From NCBI RefSeq assembly GCF_001522545.3, contig NC_031783.1, forward strand, positions 2,819,562 through 2,883,561: 64,000 nt of DNA, given 5' to 3'. The first letter of the stretch is position 1; the number at the start of each line of letters is the position of its first letter. The position numbers were made by a program, and so were the translations under genes. The notes under the pieces were generated by a model. It made no database searches, was not told the DNA's origin, and saw only the letters and a list, made by a program, of their open reading frames with translations. This document shows, one piece after another, positions 9,946 through 60,675 of the stretch. This DNA comes from Parus major. Its lineage: Eukaryota; Chordata; Aves; Passeriformes; Paridae.

Positions 9946-11847
9946 TTATCTGTACTTCTCTGTCAGAACAGAGGAAACACTGGCCAGGAACTTGTCCCAC
10001 GCAGCATGAACTTCTGGGGTGAAGTCACTGGGATAGTGGGCAGCCACAGAGCACAGGATACAGTGGGAAAGCAGCTGGAAGGGAAAGCAGCATGAAATCC
10101 ATCACAATGAGTACCAGGTATCAGTGTAGGGGTCTGCAATGCACCTTGGGCCCAGCATGCTCGGGGGTGACAGCTATGTGTCCCAAGCAGGCAGTGCTGC
10201 TGCCTGAGATGGGAGTGAAGAAGCACAGTTGTCTGTTGTACAGGGCAAAAGGCACTGCTTGATCCCACTCCTTCTTCCATGTGCCCCTTCCTTCCTCAAG
10301 TGCAACAAAGTGTTTATAATTTATTAAAACTTTGTTCAAGACAGGTGATGTAGCTTGATGTGTGAGGCAGATTCATGAATTACAGCAAAAACAGCAGAGA
10401 TTTGAGTCTGTCTAACACAAACCACAGGAGCCACCCGAGTAGTTCTTTGCCTGCACTAGCCCAAAACTTTGATTAAAAGACCCAATCTCAGGTTAAAAAT
10501 CATATGAGAAACAGGCTGAGCAGCAGTCAGGGATCAAGCTGCCATTAGCCCACATGACCTGTGGTCTCTAATTTTGTGATGGCAGTTTCCACCCCTGAAA
10601 GTCTCTGTGCTCACTCACCTTGAAGTTGACGGGGTCCACCCTGAGGATGTAAGCGTGCAGCTCGCTGAGCTTGGCCAAAGCCCCTCGGATGTTATCAATG
10701 TGCTTCACAGCTTCCCCAACAGCATTCATGACTTTGGAGCCGTGGCCACGGAGCTGAGCTGAGCCTTGGCTCAGATCAAAGTGAGGGAAGTAAGTTTTTG
10801 TCTGGGGGTAGCTGAAGAAAAGCCTGGAGGAGAACATGAGGAAGAGGGTGAGCAGTAGAAATGGTGTGAGGTGGTAAAACCTCAGAACAAGTGCAGTGTA
10901 AACCTTCTGCAGCATGTGCAGATTAGACAGCATGTTTATCTGTAGGTACTAGAGAAGAATTAAAAATTATTTAAAACTTAATGTAGTTTTAGGTTTGGTT
11001 TTGTTTGGTTTTGTTTTTAATAAATAAAACCCCCAACTTGTCACCAAATTTCCTGTATTATATTATAACCAAGTTTCCAGGACCTTCAAACTGAAATGAA
11101 CAAACCAGAATTGATATGAATGGTACTCAAAATCCTGAAAGGAGGATCACAATACTTTATGCTGAGCTGTAAACAGCATTTAAATCACTTTGAATAACAA
11201 GAATTTCTGGTTATTTCCAGACCCTTTTATGCCAGCTTGCTTAATTGGTATGGACTTTGAATTACTGTGCCATGCTTCATGCAGGGGGTTCAGCTGTCTT
11301 GTTTCCTAACAATTTGTTACTCACCAACTGGAACAATGAAACCTGAGCATCCAGTGAATTTAGTGGATAGCTATTCTCTAAATGCATAAAAACTGTAAGA
11401 GAAAGTGCATCACTTGTACAATAAACCACTTCAATTTTACCCCCTAACAGGGATAATGGTGTTTAGGACACTGAGTATGAATGACTTTGAATTCCTCACC
11501 AGTGCTTCTGGCAATGAATTCTTCTGTATGGCTATAAGGAGAAAAAAATCCTATTAAATTGTTTAAAAAAAATGGTTTACTGCTAGATTGTGAAACATTT
11601 AGCAGCAGAGATATAACTCCTGAAGATTACATATCAAACAGCACAACTCTTCATCAAGTCTTCCTGGTCCCAGCCTGCTCTTGCTCACCCAAATTCTGCA
11701 TGAGATGCATCCCAATAGCAAAGCCCTCTTTGGAGGCCTGCTGTGGCCTTACCTCTCCAGTGATTCTGCCCCAATGGCATCAGCTTGGGTGGCCACCTTG
11801 GCCCAGATGGTGACCACGGCGGCTTTCTCGGCTTGGGTCAGCGTCAT
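9946..11847 (-). CDS. HBZ: Pi globin (embryonic zeta-type alpha subunit)
   Basis: Exons at 11753-11847, 10619-10823 and 9946-10074 (95, 205 and 129 nt) splice to 142 residues plus TAA. Introns are 929 and 544 bp, both GT-AG, and much longer than in the two adult genes. The protein begins [11 protein letters not shown] and ends VLTEKYR, with haem ligands in RGHGSK and ELHAYI. Embryo-type signatures such as [12 protein letters not shown] and [12 protein letters not shown] identify it as the avian pi chain, orthologue of mammalian zeta. It serves in primitive embryonic haemoglobin with rho or epsilon beta-type chains. It is the cluster gene nearest the distal enhancer in NPRL3, as in other amniotes. 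Splice sites and frame are intact. Confidence 0.97.
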
Positions 11848-11894
11848 TGTGCAGGAGGTGCTGGCTCTGTCCCCTTGCAGTGAGCGCTCAGAGA

Positions 11895-12085
11895 GGTTTG
11901 GACTCACCACCCTGGCAGCCCTGGTTATAAAGGGGAAGGGGGGAGCAGATCTTGGTCCCTGTCCACACTCATTGGTCACTCCAGAGGGCTGCTCATGGAA
12001 TGGGGGACGCTTATCTCCCAACAAGCAATGGTTACTTCGGCAAGGGTCAGCACACTGCCCTCCTCGCCTGCCGGCCTTATCAGCT
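11895..12085 (-). promoter_or_regulatory. HBZ: HBZ promoter: TATA, CCAAT and GATA sites
   Basis: The coding strand carries TTTATAA at 11925-11931 and CCAAT at 11971-11975. GATA sites lie at 12011-12016 (TTATCT on the plus strand) and 12077-12082 (TTATCA). Transcription should start near 11898, leaving a 5' UTR of about 50 bases. Of the three globin promoters, this is the only one with a clear CCAAT box at normal spacing. Confidence 0.8.
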
Positions 12086-12789
12086 TCTTGCTTCTTAACC
12101 TAACGGCTGTGTGGTCCAAAGAAATTGTCTGGACACATATTGATACATGAACAGAGAGAAAATGCTGCAAAATTCCATTGATGGAGCACTAAGCCACATC
12201 TGTAAGCTGAGGAGCATGTGGACTCCAGCATACTAAGGAGCTTGGAGAGGAATCTGCATTTCCTCCCTTGGTTCACAGATGTGAACACAAGGCTCTGGGC
12301 TTTTCTGACCCAGCCACTTCCAATATATGTGGCTGCACCATGTGCAATATTTCACATAAAATGCTTTGTAGGTAGTGGTAGGACTGGCTGGGAGATCTTG
12401 TAGTGTAGTTCAGAGGAGAAATGAAATCCCAATTTTTTAAAAAGTAAGTGCAGATTTTGCCATTTGCTTCAGGACTTAAATTTTCCAGCCTCTTGCAAAG
12501 AATTAGGGACTCACTTTACAACTGCTGCCTGTAACAGTACTGATAGGAAGGATTACTTTGGATACAGGAATAGAGTCTGTGAAACTGAGTATGGTGCTAG
12601 AAAAATGTGTGTGTGTGAGAAAGCCCAGTCAGATTTCTTTTTTGTAATTCTCAGACTGCACACCTTTGATTTCTAACTGTGTGATCTTATTGTTAATTTT
12701 CCCCTGCACTGTAAAACAGCCCTCAGCACTCCAGTTAGTGCTGGCTGTGTTGTGCTATGTGCTGAACATGCACAGGAGCTCCTGGTCCC

Positions 12790-12803
12790 ACAGCAGATGG
12801 CAG
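12790..12803 (+). promoter_or_regulatory. Candidate CTCF-binding site upstream of HBZ
   Basis: ACAGCAGATGGCAG matches the CTCF core (CCASYAGRKGGCRS) at 13 of 14 positions by eye, forward on the plus strand. It sits about 0.9 kb upstream of the HBZ start site. Chicken is known to have CTCF-dependent blocking activity upstream of its alpha-globin genes. Equivalence to that element is inference. Confidence 0.45.
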
Positions 12804-12851
12804 GTAAGGACCAAACAAGCAAAATGAAGACCAGCACAGGTCTGTAATCAC

Positions 12852-13052
12852 AGATAAGTGAGCAAAGTGTCAAAGAAATACCCTACTGGAGACAGTTGCT
12901 GCAGAACCTCTGAGAGTAAACACACTGCCAGCACATAAAGCAGAGGTAAATCTGTTTGCCATGCTGATAAACTACAGCAGCCTCGACATCACCACTGAGA
13001 GCTGGCAGCTGTGCACAGAGCACTGGCTGGTACAGCCAGAGGGGTCAGATAA
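12852..13052. promoter_or_regulatory. GATA-site cluster upstream of HBZ
   Basis: Three good GATA words occur in 200 bases: AGATAA (12852-12857, followed by G), TGATAA (12965-12970) and AGATAA (13047-13052). They lie just beyond the CTCF-like site. No NF-E2 site was seen among them. This could be an upstream erythroid element or chance. Confidence 0.35.
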
Positions 13053-16000
13053 TGTTCTCTGCCCAAGCAGCCCTGCACACTTGTGTGTCTCAGCCAGAGA
13101 TGTCTGCATTTGACAGCAGCACTTCCCACTGCCACAGAGGGTGTTCCCCAGCCATGCTCTTCCTGCTAAAGGGAAATCCCTTCTAGGGATGAAATGATCC
13201 TTACTGGGGCATGTCCAGCCTATGGATACCTGTACTGAAGCACAGGTGTCACACAGGAGTGTGTGCTGGCCTTGGAGCCCCTGAGGAGCCACAGGGAGCT
13301 GTGCTGTGCTGCTGCAAAGGCGCTGGGTTTGAGGTGGCACCCATATGTGTGAGTGTGTATGGCAGGGTTCTCCCTGGGCTGTCACACAGGGATAAGTCTC
13401 TCCTCTCTGGGCAGACTCCACTGCCTGGAGGAGTTGATCCATACACTACAAAGAGACACAAAGAGACTTTCCTGGGGCTGTGCCTCTGCCACTGCATCCT
13501 GGGCTCAAGGTGGGAATGGACCAGTGGTAGGGTCAGAACCAGGGATGAGGTCAGACAGCAACTTCTGGATCCTCTGGTGTCCCCACTTTGCTGGGGCAAG
13601 TGGCACTTGCAGAAGGGCTCAAACCCACCCCTTCTACTCTGCACTGGGCTCTGGTTTAAGCTTCTCTGCATGCCATCTGTCACACAAATTAGAATAAACT
13701 TTGGGCTTTCCCAAAAGGCAGGCACAAAGCACTTGGGGGCTCCGAGTCTGCGAGCCTGGCTGGGTTTGGGGATCCTGAATTATCATATCCTCTATGGAGG
13801 CCAACAACTCCTCTGGAATTTAGTTTCAGATTGTGTTCAGTGCCACAGCTCCTCCTCAGTCCTTCTGACCGTGGGCTGGGTAATTTACTCACTTTAAGAG
13901 GGGATATAAAAGCAGACTCACCTGAGACCCAAGGAGGACAATTGCTTTACCATAGGGAATATTATCAGATGTCTCTTTGTATTCCTTCCCTTTGCTAGTG
14001 CCATACACATCCTCTGAAAACTCAGAGCTCACTCTGGCTACACAGATGCAGAGCAGTGTAGTCCCCAGTTCAAAGTGCCACTGACAGCATAGGCAGAGCC
14101 AGGGCATGGACAACGTGGTATTCAGTTCATACAACTTAAATGGATGGCAGTACCAAGAGAGGCTGTATTCATCATTCCTTGCTACACACATTTTCAAAAC
14201 TTGCAGTTTTTCCATAGAAAATTTACTTTGAAAATATAGATGCTGCTGTGAAATATCCATTTACAGAATGGTTTTGTCTCCTCCCCAAAGTGCTGCCTCT
14301 TACACGACGTGTTGCATGGCAGTGCTCCAAGCTCTCCTCAGTGAGAGTGCTTTTAATCAGGGGTTACTCAACCAAGCTGTGACCCAGATAAACACAGGGA
14401 TAAGGCACAGACCATCAGCACTCCTTCCTATTCTGTGTAACTTGGGCATTCCTCCTCTGTGACTGCCGGATTAAGATTTGTGTGCACACAGAGGGATGTC
14501 TGCACGGGAGGATTCATCATCACTGAAATCATGATGGAATTTTAATTCCTTTTCTGAGAGTTACTCCTGCACTATCACAGAAACCAGAGCAGCCAAAAGG
14601 TGACAGTGGTTTGCTGGAAGGACTTCATTGCTCACTCAGGATCAGGGCTGTGCTGGGGATTGTTGTGGGAACTCCTCAGGAACAAGCTTGGTGGGAGAAG
14701 TCTGATCCTCAACACAATGTGACATGGAAAATGACTGCCTATAGCTTTGCATGAACCTCTGAGCCAAATTCCTCATCCCAGGGCTGCAGCTACCCACGGG
14801 GTGGTGAGACAAGGGGGTTCTGGCCTCAGGAATGCAAAGAGCTGGACACAACATGATTGCTGCTGTTCCTGTGTCACAGGGCCAGGGGTGAAGACATGTC
14901 CTCTGGGAAACCCCACCAAGCCTGCCCTCCTCTCTTGCTGCTGCTTCTCATGGTGATCCACACCTCCACTGCAGAATGTCCATGGGCAGGTCACGAATCT
15001 TTGTCAGGAAATCACCAAAGGGGATTTTTTCTTTTTAAAAAAAATTAATGTGGGTCTTTTTTAATCAAAAATCTCTTCCAAAAGCCAGCTACCAGGGTTT
15101 CTCATTTTAAACAGCAGAAGCAGGCAACAGACCTGTTAGCTAATTGTAAAGGTGGGACTCTAATTTCCAACAGCCCTGATTGTAAATCAGATTGAATGGC
15201 ATCACTGTGAGATCAGGGATAACTTTCCCATTGGGCCTGTATTATCCACAGGAATTGCCCTGCCCTCAAGGAGAATTCTGTGCATAAGGGGGCATATACA
15301 TCTGCTTTAACTCCAAAATATTTGAGGCATATTAAATTTTTAAAGTGTGAAAAGTGGAGTCTAAATCTTGGCTTCGCTCTTTAATTTCCTACTAGGGCTT
15401 GAAGAACTTGCAATCATTGCTTTAAACGACAAGGCAAACTACAGCTAAATGTCCAAGAGCTGGGAATGACAGATAGGCCTATAATTTATTATTTAAGAAA
15501 GTAAAATTATATTTTGAGGCAGACACAGTGAAATTTTAACGTGACAACCCAGTGCTGGTGTACCAGGAGTGCTCTGCTGTGATAACATGACTGGTCTTTA
15601 ATCATCCCAGGACAACTCTCTCCCCTCAGCATCACCTTCTCTTGCTCAATAATTATCGCTGGCCTTGTGCAGAATGGCCCTGCAGATTACACCCTGCTGG
15701 GGCTGCTCATCTCCCTCTTCAGTCACCCACCTCTGTCCCGTGTCCCTGGGGGGACTGCAGAGCAAAACCCAGACTGGGGATATCTCAGAGTGCCCAAGCA
15801 TCTGAGTAATGCAGTGAAATACAGAAGGATTTGCATAAACCCCAGGGCATCCTCAAATATAATTACTGATAACTTCTGATCTCGGTTAAACAAGAAAAAT
15901 ATGAAGGCACCAAGACTGCTGCCAGGGGTGTAATGTCACCCTTCCTAATCCAGAGGCAGGAGTAAAAGCACAGGCAGGGTGTACCAGAACTGTGAACATG

Positions 16001-16078
16001 AGCAACAAGCCCAAGCCAGCCTTTCCATGAGCACGGGGAGCCCACAGGTCTGATTTCCACAGCTGCAGCCATCCTGGT

Positions 16079-16265
16079 ATTACAGAATTGTTAAGGTTGG
16101 AAAAGCTCTCTGCAATCATCTAGTCCAACCATTAAACCAGCACTGCCAAGCCCACCACTAAACCATGTCCCAAAGTGCCACATCCACATGTTTATTGAAT
16201 ATTTCCAGGGATTATGATTCTCCCACTGCCCTGGGCAGTTGCAGTGCCTGTCCACTCTTTCCATG
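16079..16265 (-). mobile_element. CR1 LINE 3' fragment
   Basis: The plus strand shows antisense CR1 tail sequence, including AGAATTGTTAAGGTTGGAAAA, CATCTAGTCCAACCATTAA and a CCACCACTAAACCATGTCCC block. The element is sense on the minus strand, truncated and diverged, with approximate ends. Confidence 0.85.
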
Positions 16266-16623
16266 AGGATGATAACCTCTGGGGGTCTGGGCGTGAGGGA
16301 GATGATGAGACCTCGCTGCTCTTCGCTACCAGCTCTCGGGAAAGTTTTGGAGTTAATGACTGAAATGTCTGGAAGCCCACAAATGACTCAAAGTAGCCGA
16401 CTAACAGCACTGGGCACTCCAGGATCCCTGTGGAGGGGTCCAGGGCTGGGGTCACCACGCACTGTCTGGGTACCAGGCTGAAATGGGGGTGCTGGGCCAT
16501 GCTGGGGACACTGGGCCGAGCTGGAAGGTGCTGCTTGCAGGCATGTGAAGCACTGGAATAAACTGGGAGTGTGTGGAACAGGGAGTGGTGTTGGGACACT
16601 GGGATGATTGAGAAAAAGTAGGT

Positions 16624-17001
16624 GTCAGGTGCTGATCTGAACTGGGGGCACTGGGCTGTACTGGGAACAGGGCTGTGGGTGAGGTGCTGGTTATAACTGG
16701 AGATGTGGCTGTGGGTGAGGTGCTGGTGTGAACTGGGAGCACTGGGCTATACTGGGAATGAGCTGTGGGGGCATGAGTTAATGGTTGGAACTGGGGACAC
16801 CTGCCTATATTGGGGATGGGGCTGTGTGTGAGGTGCTGGTCAGAACTGGGGGCACTGGGCTGTACTGGGAATGGCGCTATGGGGTACGAGGTGCTGGTCA
16901 GAACTGGGAATACTGGGCTGTACTGGGGATGGAGCTGTATGTGAGGTGCCGGTCAGAACTGGGGGCATTGGGCTGCACTGGGAACGGGCCGTGGGGTCGA
17001 G
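16624..17001. repeat. Tandem repeat (about 57-60 bp, variable) before NPRL3
   Basis: Units built on GAACTGGGGGCACTGGGCTG followed by a GGAATGG-type tail and GTGAGGTGCTGGTCA recur about six times with substitutions and length differences. The array runs into the CpG-rich NPRL3 promoter. Open frames crossing it are periodic because of the repeat and are not genes. Confidence 0.8.
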
Positions 17002-17164
17002 GGGCAGGGCCGCACCGGGCATCGGCCCCGGCCCCGGGCATCGGCCCCAGGCATCAGCCGCGCCGTCCCCGCCGGGGCCGGTGGCGGCGGCAGCGCCGTG
17101 TGCCGGCGGAAGCGGAAGGCGCCGCGGCCGGGCCCTTCCTGCGGGAAGCCCGAGCCGAGCCGGC

Positions 17165-57828
<40,664 letters not shown>

Positions 57829-58334
57829 CTCTGCTGGCACAGGAGGGAGGAGCCTGCTGAGAGTCTAAAGGATGACTGAAAACTGAAGGAGGTGGTTTCA
57901 GTTCCTTCTTGCTGTGTGACACGCAGCAGCAGTTGTGCCCCTCGGTGCCTCGATGCTCCCTGAGGCTCCGGGACCTGCTGCAGGACAGCACGTGCTTGCT
58001 CAGCCTGGATTCCTGCCCTGCCACCTTCACAGCCCTTCCCTGGCCCTGCTGCTCCCCAGGGATCGTCAGAGTGGGACAAGAGGGTTCTGCTGTGGCGCTG
58101 CTGGCAGAACATCACCTTTGGGGGGACACTGGTGCCCTGGGAGTGCTTCCTCTGCTCTCCAGCGTGACTGCTGGGACACTCAGGCAGGAGAGGCTGGCCC
58201 CAGGGCACAGCATGCATGGCCCTGCTCCAGGGCTCAGGGGAGCTGGCCTGGCTGAGGGAAATGACCCTGGGCACCCAGGAGTTCTGTTTGATCTCGCAGC
58301 AGCGAGGACAGAGGTGGGAAGGCAACGTATCACA

Positions 58335-58340
58335 AGTAAA
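58335..58340 (+). terminator. NPRL3: Possible NPRL3 polyadenylation signal (AGTAAA variant)
   Basis: AGTAAA, a known weaker variant of AATAAA, lies 507 bases past the stop codon and is followed about 20 bases on by a TG-rich stretch. This would give a 3' UTR of roughly 530 bases. Confidence 0.35.
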
Positions 58341-59604
58341 TGAAATTGTGAATGAATGACTCAGTGTGTCACAGCTCATTATTTCCTCACCCCAATTCCC
58401 TTATTCCCAAGTGTCTGTTGGAGCAGGGCTGTCACCAAGCAGCCTCTGTGCTCCTGGGTTTCTGTGTTTCCCAGTTTGTGCCTGGGGGTGGGAGCTTGGT
58501 TGTTGAGCAGGACTGAGAAGTGCTGGCCAAGCTGCAAGTTCAGGGCCGTGTTCCAGCCAGAGGCTGCTGCTGAGGGCACTCGGGCTTGTCCCCCAGGGCT
58601 GGTTTTATCCCTCCAGTTCCCCTCCCACAAGCATGGCTGTGGCTTGCAGGGAACCAGACAGGGATCCTGGCCTGGGTTAAAACTATCCAGCAGGAAAATG
58701 AGATACAGGGCTGTGTTTCCTGCTCTGGTTTGGACTGCTCCTCCAGCCATGCCAGGGCCAGAGGAGGTGACAGCCCTGGGACATGCCAGGACCTGGGGAC
58801 AGCAGGAGCTCGTGCCAGCTCACCCCTGCCTGTGTGTGAGGTCACTGTCCCCCACAGCTGCTCGTGCTCTGTGCTGCACACCCAGGGGAAGAGAGGGGGA
58901 ACTTTACCTCCATGGTGGTGTGGCTCCTCAGGGTTTGTGGTTTAAGACTGTCAGGTGCCCTCTGAAGACCATCCCTTACACCACACACGGCAGCTGGAGC
59001 TGTCCCAGAGCTGCAGGCTCTCAGCAGCTTCAGTTGCCCACACAAACTGGGTGAAACTGGGACCTTTAGCTGACTTACCTCCCCCTTCTATGGGGAGCTA
59101 CTCCATAACAGCTTCTTTGGGGTGCCTTCAGCGAGTCTGGCCCTGCAGCTGCAACAGGGATGGTAGAGAAGAGCAAAAAAACCACATCTGACCTAAAAAT
59201 CAGATAAACATCACTATAGGCCCTGTCTCAACCAGCCCCAGCACCTGAGCATCAAGGTGAGTTACTGCAATCAGAAAAAAGGCTGCCCAGAAGGGGCTAA
59301 ACCGAATTATTTAATGAGATGGGGACAAGAATATTTAAAAACTTGAGCTTTTTTATTGTTTGTGAACCTTAAGGTGGGGGTGGAAGTGGGGGGTGTATCC
59401 CTGTCACCCACCCAGTGTGGCTGCAGTCCTGCAGGTCCTGCCCTGAATCCTGGAGGTCTTTCCTCTCTGCACCTCAAGTCAGGCTGCTGCACCAGTGCTT
59501 CCTCTGGGGGGGGATTCACACAGTGCCAAGTTCTGAGCTGGTTTCAAAAACAGCTGGGAAAGTGAACAAAACCCATTCTTGTTCTGTCTTGTCTTCTGGA
59601 CGTT

Positions 59605-59930
59605 AGAGAAAAGTAGATGTTGGAAGGGGTCTCTGCTCAAAGGAAAAGTGTTAGCTCAGCTCACTCAGGACCTGTCTGTGGAGGTGTGAATGGCCCACAG
59701 CTTCTCTGGGGCCCTGTTCCAGTGTTTGACCATTCTGTGGGGAAAATTTTTTCCATAAGAGCTAATGAAAACTTCCTGTTTTCCAGCTGGGGGCCCGTTG
59801 CCTCTCATCCTGTCTGACAGCAGCCTGGCTCTGTCTTCTCTACCCCCTCCCCTGAGGTAGCTGCAGACAACAAGATCCTCCCTTTACATCCTTCTTTCCC
59901 AGCTCACATCCTTTCAGTCTGTTCTGCTGC
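59605..59930 (-). mobile_element. CR1 LINE 3' fragment
   Basis: The plus strand shows antisense CR1 blocks in order: GATGTTGGAAGGGGTCTCTG, a TTCCAGTGTTTGACCATTCT segment, CCCGTTGCCTCTCATCCTGT and CCCCTGAGGTAGCTGCAGAC. The element is sense on the minus strand and 5'-truncated. Ends are approximate. Confidence 0.8.
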
Positions 59931-60173
59931 CACCCCATTTTTTGGCTATTTCCCTGCAGCAATCAAGCACTGGCCACTGCTGGGGGCTGAAGCTCTGGGA
60001 GCAGCCCAGAGCTGTGATCCTTCTCTCACCCACCCTAATTAAGTCTGGATCTGTTGGCAAGTGGCCTTCAGTGTCCAAAGTGTCCAAAACCAGTCTCAGT
60101 TCTGGCTGGGAGGCCCAGCCTAGTCTCCTGCAAATAAAACTCCACCTTGCCCCATTCATTGTGACAAAATACA

Positions 60174-60179
60174 TTTATT
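60174..60179 (-). terminator. MPG: MPG polyadenylation signal
   Basis: TTTATT on the plus strand reads AATAAA on the coding strand, about 100 bases beyond the MPG stop codon. Confidence 0.8.
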
Positions 60180-60280
60180 GTTAAAAACCCCCCAAGTCCC
60201 TCTATCTGCCATGATGCAGCCCGAGGCCATTGTACAGAGCATAGCTCACGTCCTGGTCCCTGGGACACATTCAAGACTAG

Positions 60281-60675
60281 TCAGCTGCCAGGAGAGTGTC
60301 CCCTTGCTGCCATTTCTCTCTCAATTTTCTTGTCTACAACACTCACAAATCTGTTTCCCCGTAAATAAAACCTGAGTGGTTTCTGTGCCCACTCTCCCCT
60401 GTTGCCAATGCCAATCCTGGTGGTGGCCACCACGTCCTGCTCCCCCGGTGGGTCCTGTCCAGGCACCATCCAGATGGCAGCATCCTGAGTCAGGTCCCTT
60501 TGGTCAAAAGTCTTGTCGATGCCAAAGGCCTGGCAGAGCTTGGAGGGCCCATTGCAGAGCTGCCAATCCTTGAGCAGCCTGGTGGGTGCTTTCCTGGAGG
60601 CTCTGCGCAGCTCCCTCATGGCATCCAAGCCCTGCAGAGGTTCCAAGGAACGCAGCAGCACTGCAGCCCCTTCTC
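60281..60675 (-). CDS. MPG: MPG last coding exon (3-methyladenine DNA glycosylase), partial
   Basis: The exon encodes about 130 C-terminal residues. Blocks GPSKLCQAFGIDKTFDQRDL, LLRSLEPLQGLDAMRELR and EWAQKPLRFY are diagnostic of N-methylpurine-DNA glycosylase, which removes alkylated purines such as 3-methyladenine in base-excision repair in the nucleus. The acceptor on the coding strand is TGCACAG, so the exon starts at 60675 with the last two bases of a split codon; the ATG at 60688 is inside the intron and is not the start. The catalytic glutamate lies in an upstream exon that I could not find in the remaining 3.3 kb. The gene is tail to tail with NPRL3, the usual vertebrate arrangement. 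Confidence 0.93.

Larger units (their letters stand above)
12086..16620. other. Gene-free region between HBZ and NPRL3
   Basis: No gene is recognised. It holds a CTCF-like site (12790-12803) and a run of GATA sites (12852-13052). Further GATA sites lie at 14396-14401, 14408-14413 and 15580-15585. A CR1 fragment lies at about 16079-16265. The longer open frames here have no recognisable family features. Human and mouse carry a globin element (HS-10 type) in the equivalent interval, but no single counterpart stands out. Confidence 0.55.
57829..60170. other. NPRL3 3' UTR and NPRL3-MPG intergenic region
   Basis: The 3' UTR of NPRL3 occupies the left part. A CR1 fragment fills 59605-59930. No plus-strand AATAAA lies close after the stop; the first one I see is at 60133-60138, inside the MPG 3' flank. 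Other open frames here match no known family. Confidence 0.65.
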
